Shown here: positions 51,166 through 59,105 of the stretch, one piece after another | How positions within the stretch are numbered: position 1 is the stretch's first letter | Layout of the letters: each line of letters opens with the position of its first letter | From: JACVRW01 sp963757815 | GTDB lineage: Bacteria; Actinomycetota; Thermoleophilia; Solirubrobacterales; Thermoleophilaceae | Assembly: GCA_963757815.1 (NCBI GenBank) | Contig: CAVWSN010000011.1 | Coordinates: forward strand, 1-64,000 | Direction: 5' to 3' | DNA: 64,000 nucleotides | The notes under the pieces: model-generated | Seen by the model: only the letters and a program-made list of their open reading frames with translations | Told to the model about the DNA's origin: nothing | Databases searched by the model: none | Translations under genes and position numbers: made by a program

Positions 51166-51451
51166 CTCATCTCGGACGCCGCCGCAGCCGACTGTGAACG
51201 ATTGCGCACAAATTCGTGCACGACGACGTGGTCGGGCGCCCCGGCGAACGTGAGGATGCGGTGCGTCAGATCCATTGGCCGTAGGAGTGATTCAGTTGCA
51301 CAGAGGTTTGGCCTCGCCGCCGCACTCAGCCCCGGACGGCACTGACCACACAGGTCAGCGAAACGTCCGCGGAATGTCAGCGGGTAGTGCTCTGCTTCAC
51401 CACGGCTACTCGACCTACCAGGATTCAATGCCTGGAGGAAGGAAGACCCAG
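51166..51451. promoter_or_regulatory. Divergent control region between Crp/Fnr gene and exopolysaccharide genes
   Basis: A 286-base non-coding stretch with lower GC than its surroundings, the natural place for promoters of both flanking genes. It contains TTGCGCACAAATTCGTGCAC (51204-51223), an imperfect dyad (GTGCNNNTTNNNGCAC-like), which could be a Crp/Fnr-type site. I see no small gene here. Confidence 0.4.
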
Positions 51452-51757
51452 ATGAAGACCCGACTGACTTCACTGCTCGCAGTCGTCGTGCTGGTGCTCG
51501 TCATGGCCGTGCCTGCGTTCGCGCAGACCGCGACCCAGGATGGCTATACGGCGACGGCCGGGCAGGTGCAGGCTCAGGTCGACGACGAGTCGAGCGCTCC
51601 GGTGGCTGTGACCACCAGTGGCGGTGGTGGCGGCGGTGGCAGCCTGCCGTTCACCGGCCTCGACGTGGCGCTGCTCGCGGGCGCCGGCCTGCTGCTCGTG
51701 GGTGCGGGCCTCGGCATGCGGCGCCTGACGCGGGCACCCGGCCACAGCCCCGCCTAG
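51452..51757 (+). CDS. Small exported LPXTG-type surface protein
   Basis: A 101-residue protein with a signal peptide (TSLLAVVVLVLVMAVPAFAQ), a short exposed region of about 40 residues, a Gly-rich link, then the sorting-like motif LPFTG at residues 65-69, a hydrophobic span (VALLAGAGLLLVGAGLG) and a basic tail MRRLTR. This is the layout of a sortase substrate, although no sortase is encoded in the window. The ribosome site is strong (GGAGGAAGG). It precedes the sugar transferase by 32 bases and probably belongs to the same surface-polymer locus. Confidence 0.85.
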   Translation: MKTRLTSLLAVVVLVLVMAVPAFAQTATQDGYTATAGQVQAQVDDESSAPVAVTTSGGGGGGGSLPFTGLDVALLAGAGLLLVGAGLGMRRLTRAPGHSPA

Positions 51758-51789
51758 TCGCGACAGGTTCCGCCCTGAGAGGCTGACCG

Positions 51790-53334
51790 ATGGCCGCTTC
51801 AGCACCCGTTAGCACGACCGGCGCGGCGCAGGTAGGCGCGCCGGTCGCGCACCTCGGCGGTGGAGGCCGGATAGGCGCCGTTGAGGCGCTCGAGGAGGCC
51901 GCGCAGGGACACCCTGCGCGGCGCCGGCTCTTTCACGGCCGCGGCTTGTCGCTGGTTCGCCTGTTCACCGACGCGCTGATGGTGCAGCTTGGCACCGTCA
52001 TCGCCGTGCTCGGCGCACCGGCAGCACAGACCGATGGTCAAGCGGTCGGCCTCGTCTGGCTGTTCCCGCCGCTGGTGCTCGCGCTGATGGCGATCCGCGG
52101 GCTCTACAGGGATTCGATCCAGCTGCGGAGGCTGGAGGGAATCGGTCGGGTGCTGGCGGCGACCTCGCTTGCCGCCGTTGCCCTGATCGCGGCCGTGGCG
52201 CTTTTCTACCCCTACGCCGATCCGGCGCCGCTGGTTGGGCGGGCGTGGGTGTTCGGGACGCTCTACCTCGGCGCCGGGCGCCTGCTCCTGGGCTGGGCGC
52301 ACCGTCGCGCGCGTGTGACACGCCTGGCGGCCAGGCCCACCCTGATCGTGGGCGCCGGCGAGGTCGGCGCGCACGTCGAACGGCGCCTCTTGGGCCAGCC
52401 CGAGCTCGGTCTGTACCCGGTCGGCTACCTCGACGCCGACCCGCCCTCGGACGACGAGGTGCCGGGCCGCAGCGCACCGGTACTGGGCGGGCCCGCGGAC
52501 CTGGCCGACGTGGCGCGCGAGACCGGCGCCGAGCACGTGGTGCTGGGCTTCAGCTCGACCCCGGACCAGCGGCTGATCCCGTTCGTCCGCGAGTGCGAGG
52601 CGCTCGGTCTCAAGGTCTCGGTGGTGCCGCGGCTGTTCGACTTCGTCAACGTCCACGTCTCGCTCGAGCATCTCGGCGGCCTGCCGCTGTTCGGCCTCCA
52701 CAGCATCGATCCCAAGGGCTGGCAGTTCGACATCAAGCACGTCCTCGACCGGGTGATTGCGGCGGCGGCGCTGGTGCTCCTCTCGCCGCTGCTGATCGGC
52801 CTCGCGCTGGCGGTCAGGCTGTCCTCGCCGGGCCCGATCATGTTCCGCCAACGGCGGATCGGCCGCGACGGGCGCGACTTCGAGTTGCTCAAGTTCCGCT
52901 CGATGCGGCCGGCGCCGGCGAGCGCCCACCCGAGCGATCAGAGCAACGTCGTGGCGCTGCATCCCGACATCGCCCCGGGCGGCGTCGAGGGCGCCGACCG
53001 CCGCACCCGCGTGGGAACGCTCATGCGCCGCACCTCGATGGACGAACTGCCCCAGCTGATCAACGTGCTCCGCGGCGAGATGAGCCTCGTGGGACCGCGC
53101 CCCGAACGGCCCGAATTCGTCGATCTCTACGGACCGCGGATCGCGCGCTACACAGACCGCCACCGCGTCAAGTCCGGCATCACCGGCTGGGCCCAGGTGC
53201 ACGGCCTGCGCGGCAAGACTTCGCTCTCAGACCGCGTCGAGTGGGACAACTACTACATCGAGAACTGGTCCCTCGGCCTCGACCTGAAGATCCTCGTGAT
53301 GACCGCGGCGGCCGTCCTGCACCGCGCCGAGTGA
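51790..53334 (+). CDS. Exopolysaccharide polyprenyl glycosylphosphotransferase
   Basis: An initiating sugar-phosphate transferase (WbaP/CpsE type) of 514 residues. Four N-terminal hydrophobic spans are followed by a nucleotide-binding-like domain (PTLIVGAGEVGAHVERRLLG) and the catalytic sugar-transferase domain: RVIAAAALVLLSPLLIGLAL, FRQRRIGRDGRDFELLKFRS, SMDELPQLINVLRGEMSLVG, PRPERPEF and KSGITGWAQVHGLRGKTSLS. All catalytic blocks are present. It would load the first sugar onto undecaprenyl phosphate at the membrane. Confidence 0.93.
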   Translation: MAASAPVSTTGAAQVGAPVAHLGGGGRIGAVEALEEAAQGHPARRRLFHGRGLSLVRLFTDALMVQLGTVIAVLGAPAAQTDGQAVGLVWLFPPLVLALMAIRGLYRDSIQLRRLEGIGRVLAATSLAAVALIAAVALFYPYADPAPLVGRAWVFGTLYLGAGRLLLGWAHRRARVTRLAARPTLIVGAGEVGAHVERRLLGQPELGLYPVGYLDADPPSDDEVPGRSAPVLGGPADLADVARETGAEHVVLGFSSTPDQRLIPFVRECEALGLKVSVVPRLFDFVNVHVSLEHLGGLPLFGLHSIDPKGWQFDIKHVLDRVIAAAALVLLSPLLIGLALAVRLSSPGPIMFRQRRIGRDGRDFELLKFRSMRPAPASAHPSDQSNVVALHPDIAPGGVEGADRRTRVGTLMRRTSMDELPQLINVLRGEMSLVGPRPERPEFVDLYGPRIARYTDRHRVKSGITGWAQVHGLRGKTSLSDRVEWDNYYIENWSLGLDLKILVMTAAAVLHRAE

Positions 53335-53381
53335 ATTGTCAACAAACCCGCTTCCCAGGAAGCAAAGGAGAGATAGCAGCG

Positions 53382-53783
53382 ATGTTCGACACCAACACCG
53401 ATCACATTCGTTTCGCAACCGAAGAGGACGCCGACACACTGAGAAGCCTCGCCGAGCGTGCCTCCCAGCAGCCGCTTGACGGCCGCGTGCTGATCGGCGA
53501 CATCGACGGTAGGCCGGCCGCGGCGCTTTCGCTCCTCGACGGACGCGTGCTCGCCGAGTCCTCGCATCGCACCGCCCGGCTCGTCGTCGCTCTGCGTTTG
53601 CGAGCCGGCACCATCCGGGCCTACGAGGCCACGCCGTCGCTGCGCGAGCGGCTCGTCAGAGCGCTTCCCCCGTTCCGCGGCAGCACGATCGTGGTGCCGG
53701 TCTCACCCGCTCTCAGGAGCTGGCCGCCGAGCTGGCGTGAAGGACACGACCGGGTTGAGGACGAGCGCGGCCTGGCGGCCTAG
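53382..53783 (+). CDS. Small GNAT-like protein, paralogue 1
   Basis: A 133-residue protein that opens like a GNAT acetyltransferase (IRFATEEDADTLRSLAERAS, GRVLIGDIDGRPAAALSLLD, GRVLAESSHRTARLVVALRL) but ends before the acetyl-CoA-binding strand-helix unit. The C-terminal part is unlike GNAT enzymes. It is therefore a half-domain protein, probably non-catalytic. The ribosome site is AAAGGAG with long spacing. A paralogue sits at 55992-56363. It follows the sugar transferase directly and overlaps the convergent FUSC gene by four bases. Confidence 0.75.
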   Translation: MFDTNTDHIRFATEEDADTLRSLAERASQQPLDGRVLIGDIDGRPAAALSLLDGRVLAESSHRTARLVVALRLRAGTIRAYEATPSLRERLVRALPPFRGSTIVVPVSPALRSWPPSWREGHDRVEDERGLAA

Positions 53784-54853
53784 GCCGTCCGGGAAGCGCG
53801 CGGGCCGTGCTGCGGCAGCCGCCACATCAGCTCGGCGATGGCGAGGCCGAGCACGATCCCGAGGGCGCTCCAGGCCGCGCGTTCGAGCGCGACCGCGACG
53901 CCTTGGTAGTCGACCGCGCTGACGGTGAGCAGCGCGGTCGGCGTGAGGAGCACGACGAGCCAGAAGTAGCCGCGCGAGTGCAGCGCGAAGAGCCCGAAGG
54001 CGGCGATGCCCTGAGCGCCGACCATGAGCCACTCTTGGCCGGTCGCGATCGTGAGCAGTGCGATCACCGCGGTCCCGACGAGCGTGCCGGTGGCGCGCTG
54101 GAGCGCCCGTACGTTGCTCGCGTGCTCTTCGGGCTGCAGCACCGCCAGCACCGTGAGCGGGACCCAGTAGCCGTGCTGGAGCTCCAGCAGCTGGTAGAGC
54201 AGCGTGGTCGCGGCGACGATGGACGCGAGCCGCAGCGCGTGGGCACGCAGCAGCTTGTCGCCCGTGAGCGCCTCGAGGAGCTGGCGGGTCCCGAGCACGA
54301 GCACCTTTCGAAGGGGCGTCGCCGTTGGTCCCGCGGGCGGAGCGTCGTCGGCGTACGCGGCGACCATCAGGACGACCCCGACAGCGGATCCCAGCAGGAA
54401 CCACAGCGTGCGCATCCCGACGTCGAGCGATTCCGCCGGGAGCCCGTTCGTTATCACGAAGATCGCGCCGATCACGAAGCCGGTAAGGCCACCATTGCGG
54501 CCGAACGTGCGCAGGAACGCGGCCAGCCCGATCCACGCGAATGCAAGCGCCACCGAGGCCACCACGCTGTCCTGGGCAGCGGTCCCCAGTGCGACCGACG
54601 CGCAGCAACCGAGCGCGGCGCCGGCGCCCCATCCGAGCCGCTCGCGCAGGACCCCGCGCGGCACCCCGAGCGCACCGTTGAGCCCACCGAAGCAGGCCAC
54701 CACGCCGATCGCCGGCTCACCGGCGGCAATGCCGATCGCCAGCGGCGCGCAGCTCGCGACCCCGCCCGCGAGGCCGGCGCGCGCGTCGACGCCCTGCCGC
54801 TCGACGCGAAACGCCTCCGCCCACAGCCCGGCCGCCGGTATGCGCGACGCCAT
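53780..54853 (-). CDS. FUSC-family membrane protein (aromatic acid exporter-like)
   Basis: A 357-residue membrane protein with two blocks of hydrophobic helices separated by a soluble linker. Family blocks are GVVACFGGLNGALGVPRGVL, QHGYWVPLTVLAVLQPEEHA and RALQRATGTLVGTAVIALLT. The latter two resemble the FUSC signature shared with AaeB and YccS. ATG 54853 begins MASRIPAAGLW; a GTG at 54865 is possible. It likely exports an organic acid. It is divergent to the truncated sensor. Confidence 0.85.
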   Translation of the reverse strand: MASRIPAAGLWAEAFRVERQGVDARAGLAGGVASCAPLAIGIAAGEPAIGVVACFGGLNGALGVPRGVLRERLGWGAGAALGCCASVALGTAAQDSVVASVALAFAWIGLAAFLRTFGRNGGLTGFVIGAIFVITNGLPAESLDVGMRTLWFLLGSAVGVVLMVAAYADDAPPAGPTATPLRKVLVLGTRQLLEALTGDKLLRAHALRLASIVAATTLLYQLLELQHGYWVPLTVLAVLQPEEHASNVRALQRATGTLVGTAVIALLTIATGQEWLMVGAQGIAAFGLFALHSRGYFWLVVLLTPTALLTVSAVDYQGVAVALERAAWSALGIVLGLAIAELMWRLPQHGPRASRTA

Positions 54854-54906
54854 CGAGCACTGCACCCTAACCCGCCGCCTCGACGGCCGCGCGATCCCGC
54901 CGCCGG

Positions 54907-55218
54907 ATGACGAGCGCGCGCAAGATGCTCCCTTCCTCGGGTCTCGGACTGGCCTTGGCCACGATCGGGTTGTGCGTGGCCGCGCTGGCGACGCTCCAGC
55001 TCGCTGTTGTGATCGCGGGCGACCCACCGGGCGTTTCGGACGCAACCGTCGCGCTGCCGGCGCTTGTGGGCATCGCCTACGCCGCTGCCGGGCTCGTCGC
55101 CTGGGCGCGTCGGCCCCATAACCGGATAGGGGCGCTCCTCACGGCCGCCGGCCTGGCGTGGCTCGGCTGGGGCCTGTGGGCCGCGGACATTCCGGTCCTG
55201 GTCGCGGTGGGCTTCTAG
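54907..55218 (+). CDS. Membrane sensor fragment (N-terminus of a histidine kinase, kinase part missing)
   Basis: A 103-residue frame with four hydrophobic helices: GLALATIGLCVAALATLQLA, VALPALVGIAYAAAGLVAWA, RRPHNRIGALLTAAGLAWLG and a last short span. The block AARRPHNRIGxLL is what I associate with the N-terminal membrane part of actinobacterial sensor kinases. It then stops, 13 bases before a LuxR-type response regulator, with no phosphoacceptor His or ATPase domain. I read it as an internally deleted kinase or a stand-alone membrane stub. Confidence 0.65.
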   Translation: MTSARKMLPSSGLGLALATIGLCVAALATLQLAVVIAGDPPGVSDATVALPALVGIAYAAAGLVAWARRPHNRIGALLTAAGLAWLGWGLWAADIPVLVAVGF

Positions 55219-55231
55219 ACGCGGAGCTGCC

Positions 55232-55990
55232 ATGCGGATCGTGATCGGCGAGGACCAGGTGCTGCTGCGCGAGGGACTCATCCGGCTGCTCGAGGAGGCG
55301 GGCCACGAGGTGGTGGGCAGTGCCGGCGACGGCCCCGACATGGTGCGCAAGGCCAAGGCCCATCGGCCCGACCTCGTGATCGCCGACGTGCGCATGCCGC
55401 CGTCGCAGACCGACGAGGGGCTGCGGGCCGCGCTCGAGATCCGGTCCGCAGAACCCGGGATCGGGATCCTCGTGCTCTCCCACCACGTCGTGGTGCGGTA
55501 CGCACTCGAGCTCCTCGCCGGGGACGCCTCGGGGGTCGGCTACCTCCTCAAGCAGCGCGTCGCCGACCTCGATCGCTTCTTCGCCGCCCTCGAGCGGATC
55601 CACGCCGGCGGCTCGGTGATCGACCCCGAGGTGGTGTCCGCCCTGCTCGGGCGGGCGCGACAGGATCCGATCGACAGGCTCACCCCGCGCCAGCGGGAGG
55701 TGCTCGCGCTGATGGCCGAGGGCCGCACCAACGCCGGCATCGCCGAGGAGCTCGTGATCACCGAGAAGGCCGTCGCCAAGCACGTGGCCGGCATCTTCGA
55801 GGCGCTCGGGCTGCCCCCCACCGCCGACGGCAACCGGCGCGTGCTCGCCGTGATCCAGTACCTGACCGCTGAGGCGGATCTCCCGGAGGGGTACTGGCAC
55901 CACCTCCGTTCGGGTGTCAGGGGCATGGGATCGGAGCCGGTCCGGGGCGATGCTCGTAACGCAACCCCAAACGACCAAAGGAGCAGTTGA
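55232..55990 (+). CDS. LuxR-type response regulator
   Basis: A 252-residue two-domain regulator. The receiver has acidic residues in VIGEDQ, phosphoacceptor Asp52 (VIADVRMPPSQTDEG), a Ser in VLSHH and Lys in YLLKQRV. The output domain reads LTPRQREVLALMAEGRTNAG, then a LuxR helix-turn-helix ITEKAVAKHVAGIFEALGLP. The 35-residue tail after QYLTAEAD is longer than usual. The ribosome site is GGAGCTGCC. Its natural kinase partner is represented only by the truncated membrane fragment just upstream. Confidence 0.92.
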   Translation: MRIVIGEDQVLLREGLIRLLEEAGHEVVGSAGDGPDMVRKAKAHRPDLVIADVRMPPSQTDEGLRAALEIRSAEPGIGILVLSHHVVVRYALELLAGDASGVGYLLKQRVADLDRFFAALERIHAGGSVIDPEVVSALLGRARQDPIDRLTPRQREVLALMAEGRTNAGIAEELVITEKAVAKHVAGIFEALGLPPTADGNRRVLAVIQYLTAEADLPEGYWHHLRSGVRGMGSEPVRGDARNATPNDQRSS

Positions 55991-55991
55991 G

Positions 55992-56363
55992 ATGTCCTTC
56001 GATCCCAATGCCGTCACGATCCGCGAAGCCCAGGCCGCCGACGACGACGGTCTGCGCCGGCTGGCGGAGCTCGACAGCAGCCGGAGGCCGAGCGGCCGCA
56101 TCCTGGTGGGCGAGCTGGACGGCGAGCTCGTCGCGGCCGTGCCGATGGCGGGCGGGCCGGCCATCGCCGATCCCATGCGAGCGACCTCCGCGGTGGTCAG
56201 CCTGCTCGGGCTGCGCGCGGCGCAGTTGCGCGGCCTGGAACACCGTTGGAGGTCCCGCGGGCAGACCCGGCGGTTGATACCGGCCGCCGGAGCCGGCCGG
56301 GCGCACGGTCCGCGCCGGCCCGCAACCGCGGGCGCACCCCTCGAAGCGAAACGCGCCGCGTAG
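55992..56363 (+). CDS. Small GNAT-like protein, paralogue 2
   Basis: A 123-residue protein similar to the product of 53382-53783: VTIREAQAADDDGLRRLAEL, GRILVGELDGELVAAVPMAG, DPMRATSAVVSLLGLRAAQL. As there, the acetyl-CoA loop of GNAT enzymes is missing and the C-terminus is basic and Pro/Ala-rich. The ribosome site is AAAGGAG eight bases upstream, matching its paralogue. It begins immediately after the response regulator stop. Confidence 0.72.
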   Translation: MSFDPNAVTIREAQAADDDGLRRLAELDSSRRPSGRILVGELDGELVAAVPMAGGPAIADPMRATSAVVSLLGLRAAQLRGLEHRWRSRGQTRRLIPAAGAGRAHGPRRPATAGAPLEAKRAA

Positions 56364-56500
56364 GGAGGCCGCAGGTGGATCCGATACTCGGCCCGCACGG
56401 GAACCGGCAAGCTCGACCGTCACACCCTCGAGACCCAGGTCACCTCAGACCTCGCCCCATGCTGACGGCGGGGACCGGGCGTCGCCCCGAACTCTCGAGC

Positions 56501-57694
56501 ATGGCGGACGACTACGCACGGCATGCGCTCTCGCAGCGCGCGGCGTTCGAGGCGACCCACCCGGCTGTGCTGGCCGCCGCGCGGCTGTTTGCGGACGAGC
56601 CGGTGCTCCGCGTGGCCGATCTCGGCGCCGCCGACGGGGTCAACTCCCACGGCCTCATCCGCGATCTCGCCGAGGAGCGCGCCGGCCGGCCGCTGAGCTA
56701 CGCGCTCGTCGATCTCCCGACGAACACGTGGGGCGTCGCCGCCGACCACCTGCGGCAAGCCTTCGGTGGAGCGGCGAACGGGTCCGGGTTCGTCGTCATC
56801 CCCGCGCCGGGCGACGCCGGCCCCGGGGTCGCCGATGACGGCACGGGGGCCCACTACGCCTCGCCCGAGGCCCACGGCGAGGCCTGCCGGCGAGCGGTCG
56901 AGCACACCCCGCCCCCGGCCGTGGTGATCAGCATGGCGGGCATCCCCCTCCAGCAGGCGCCCTGCCTGCCGCCGGGCAGCGTGCACGTCGCCGTCACCGG
57001 GACGGCGATGCACTGGATCGCCGACTCGGGCGGCCTGGCCTCGACCGGGTCGGTCTTCCCGGGCTACCCGGACCACGTGGACGAGGCCGAGCGGCGGGCC
57101 TGGCGCGTCGCCGCGGCGCGGCAGTGGGAGCAGCTGCTCGAGATGCGCGCCATGGAGCTCGCCCCCGGCGGCCGGTTCATCGCGGCGCTTCCGGCCTCCC
57201 CCGCTCCGTGCCCCGAGAGGGAGGGGCTCTACGCGGAGCTCATCCGGACGATGAACCGGATCCTCGCCGAGTGGCGCAGTGCGGGCCGCATCGGCGCCGC
57301 CACCGCCGCCGCGGTCGTCGTTCCGGTTTGGATGCGCACGCTCGACGAGATCCGGGCCCCCTTCGAGGCGGGCGGCGGCCGCGTCGCCGGCCTCGAGCTC
57401 GAGAGCGCCGAGCTCTTCCGCCTCGACAATCCCTACTGGCACGACGATCCCGGCGTGTTCGCGCGGCGCTACGTGCGGAGCGTGAGCGCCTGGGGCCGGC
57501 CACTCCTCCTCCGCGCCTTCGCGCGCGAGGGCTACGACCGCGCCCACGGTCTCCTCGCCGCCTTCCTCGAAGAGCTCGAGGTGCGCATCGCGGATGCCCC
57601 CGACCGCTACCGCTGGGACTACATCGAGGCCCTCGTCATCTGCCGGAAGGCGGACGGCCGCGACATGCCGGGGCGCGATCGTGAACGCACCTAA
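56501..57694 (+). CDS. SAM-dependent carboxyl methyltransferase (SABATH-like)
   Basis: A 397-residue methyltransferase. The SAM loop is VADLGAADGVNSHGLIRDLA, similar in position to the plant SABATH motif (ADLGCSSGxNT). Further SABATH-like features are ALVDLPTNTWGVAADHLRQA, the aromatic-substrate segment TGTAMHWIADSGG (SLHWL in plants) and MNRILAEWRSAGRIG. Methyl transfer to a carboxylate of a small acid is therefore likely. An in-frame ATG at 56459 would add 14 residues; 56501 starts MADDYARHALSQRAAFE. Its stop overlaps the next gene by 14 bases. Confidence 0.82.
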   Translation: MADDYARHALSQRAAFEATHPAVLAAARLFADEPVLRVADLGAADGVNSHGLIRDLAEERAGRPLSYALVDLPTNTWGVAADHLRQAFGGAANGSGFVVIPAPGDAGPGVADDGTGAHYASPEAHGEACRRAVEHTPPPAVVISMAGIPLQQAPCLPPGSVHVAVTGTAMHWIADSGGLASTGSVFPGYPDHVDEAERRAWRVAAARQWEQLLEMRAMELAPGGRFIAALPASPAPCPEREGLYAELIRTMNRILAEWRSAGRIGAATAAAVVVPVWMRTLDEIRAPFEAGGGRVAGLELESAELFRLDNPYWHDDPGVFARRYVRSVSAWGRPLLLRAFAREGYDRAHGLLAAFLEELEVRIADAPDRYRWDYIEALVICRKADGRDMPGRDRERT

Positions 57695-58517
57695 AAGGAA
57701 CGACCGCTCCTCGCTGACCGTCAGGTCGGCTGATGGGACGCCGATCAGGTGCGAGCGCGGCGGGCACGGACCGACGCTCGTGCTGGTGCACGGAGCGCTG
57801 ACCGACGCCTGCCTCGCCTGGGACGAGGTCCGCGCGCGGCTCGAGGAGGCCTTCACGGTCCTCTCGATGGACCGCCGCGGGCACGGCGGGAGCGGCGACT
57901 CGCAGGCGTATGCGCTGGACCGCGAGGTCGAGGACGTGCTCGCCGTCTTGGAGGCCGCCGAGTCACCGACGATCCTCGTCGGGCACTCGTTCGGCGCCGT
58001 CTGCGCACTCGAGGCGGCGCGACGCGCGCCCGGTCTGCGGGGGCTCGTGCTCTACGAGGGCGGGCCGTGTGACGGCCGGGTCATCGTGCCCGCCGGCGCG
58101 GCCGATCAGATCGCCGACGACCTCGCCCGCGGGGACCGCGAAGGCGCGCTCTCGGACATGCTGCTGCGCGTCGTCCACCTCAGCCCGCGCCAGGTCGCAC
58201 ACGCCCGCCGCGAGGCCACCTGGGCCGAGCACCTCGCGAACGTCGACACCGTCGCGCGCGAGCTCGGCGCCCGGCGCGCGCTGACGATCGACGCGCGCGA
58301 GCTGCGCGACATCCACATGCCCGTTCTGTTGCTCGTCGGCTCGCGCAGCCCGCCCGCGATCAAGGAGGCCACGGCGGCGCTCGCCCGCGGACTCGCGCAC
58401 GCCCGCGTGGTGACGCTCGAGGGGCAGGGACACAGCGCGATGCACTCGAGCCCGGCCCTGTTCGCCGCGACGCTGCTGGAGTTCACGGCGGCGATCGAGC
58501 ACCCCCAACCCGGTTGA
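57681..58517 (+). CDS. Alpha/beta-hydrolase
   Basis: A 278-residue hydrolase starting at GTG 57681 inside the methyltransferase tail. Oxyanion loop LVHGALTD, nucleophile elbow VGHSFGAVCA (Ser103), late His in LEGQGHSAMHSS and acid residue in LLVGSRSPPAI region (the usual Asp is not obvious). The overlap with the methyltransferase suggests that the two act in sequence, for example ester formation and cleavage, which is inference. Confidence 0.87.
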   Translation: MNAPKRNDRSSLTVRSADGTPIRCERGGHGPTLVLVHGALTDACLAWDEVRARLEEAFTVLSMDRRGHGGSGDSQAYALDREVEDVLAVLEAAESPTILVGHSFGAVCALEAARRAPGLRGLVLYEGGPCDGRVIVPAGAADQIADDLARGDREGALSDMLLRVVHLSPRQVAHARREATWAEHLANVDTVARELGARRALTIDARELRDIHMPVLLLVGSRSPPAIKEATAALARGLAHARVVTLEGQGHSAMHSSPALFAATLLEFTAAIEHPQPG

Positions 58518-58525
58518 GCGTTCAA

Positions 58526-58675
58526 CCCGAGGGGGCGAGCCGCCAGCAGCCCGCGGGCAAGCTCCAGCGCGGCGTCCGGATCGGCGCTCGGCGCGGCAAC
58601 GCGCTCGTCGAAGTTGAGGTCGAGGAACAGTTCGGTCAGGCCGATCTCCCGGTAGTGGTCCACGCAGGCGCTCGG
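58526..58675 (-). pseudogene. Remnant of an F420 LLM-class oxidoreductase C-terminus
   Basis: Read on the minus strand the gap between two plus-strand genes gives VDHYREIGLTELFLDLNFDE followed by ADPDAALELARGLLAARPLG, which is the C-terminal segment typical of luciferase-like F420 enzymes. No N-terminal part or start is present; the rest was lost. The stretch ends near the start of the SnoaL-like gene. Confidence 0.5.
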
Positions 58676-58693
58676 CGGGATACTGGGCAACCG

Positions 58694-59089
58694 ATGTCGC
58701 ACGAGAATCTCGCGCTCGCGAGGACCGTAGTCGCCGCCTTCAACCGCCGGGACGTACCGGCGCTGGTCGAGATGGTCACGGACGACTTCCAGTGGGTGAC
58801 GTGGACCGGGACTGTCGAGACCAGCGTCTACCACGGAGCCGAGGGGCTCGCGGGCTACTTCCGTGACTCAGACGTCTGGGAGGTCCTCAACCTGGAGGTC
58901 CAGGAGTTCCGCGACCTCGGCGACGAGGTGCTCGTGGTAGGAGAGTTCCACGCGCGGGGCGGCGGCAGCGGCGTCGAGATCCATGCCCCGTACTACTCCG
59001 CATTCTTCATGAGTGGCGGGAAGCTGGCGCGGGTTCTCAGCTTCCGAACCGAGGCCGAAGCTCTCGCCGCGGTGGAGCGGCGGCAGTAG
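58694..59089 (+). CDS. SnoaL-like (NTF2-fold) protein
   Basis: A 131-residue protein: ENLALARTVVAAFNRRDVPA, LVEMVTDDFQWVTWTGTVET, VYHGAEGLAGYFRDSDVWEV and GVEIHAPYYSAFFMSGGKLA are standard for small NTF2-like pocket proteins. Ligand and activity are unknown. It converges with a GNAT gene and follows the LLM remnant. The ATG at 58694 fits the family start. Confidence 0.87.
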   Translation: MSHENLALARTVVAAFNRRDVPALVEMVTDDFQWVTWTGTVETSVYHGAEGLAGYFRDSDVWEVLNLEVQEFRDLGDEVLVVGEFHARGGGSGVEIHAPYYSAFFMSGGKLARVLSFRTEAEALAAVERRQ

Positions 59090-59105
59090 CGGCCGGGCAG
59101 CGCAG

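Noticed and set aside
51204..51223. Confident Crp/Fnr binding site upstream of the LPXTG-like gene
   Set aside because: The dyad is imperfect and does not match the standard TGTGA-N6-TCACA or TTGAT-N4-ATCAA consensus well enough; kept only as a remark on the region.
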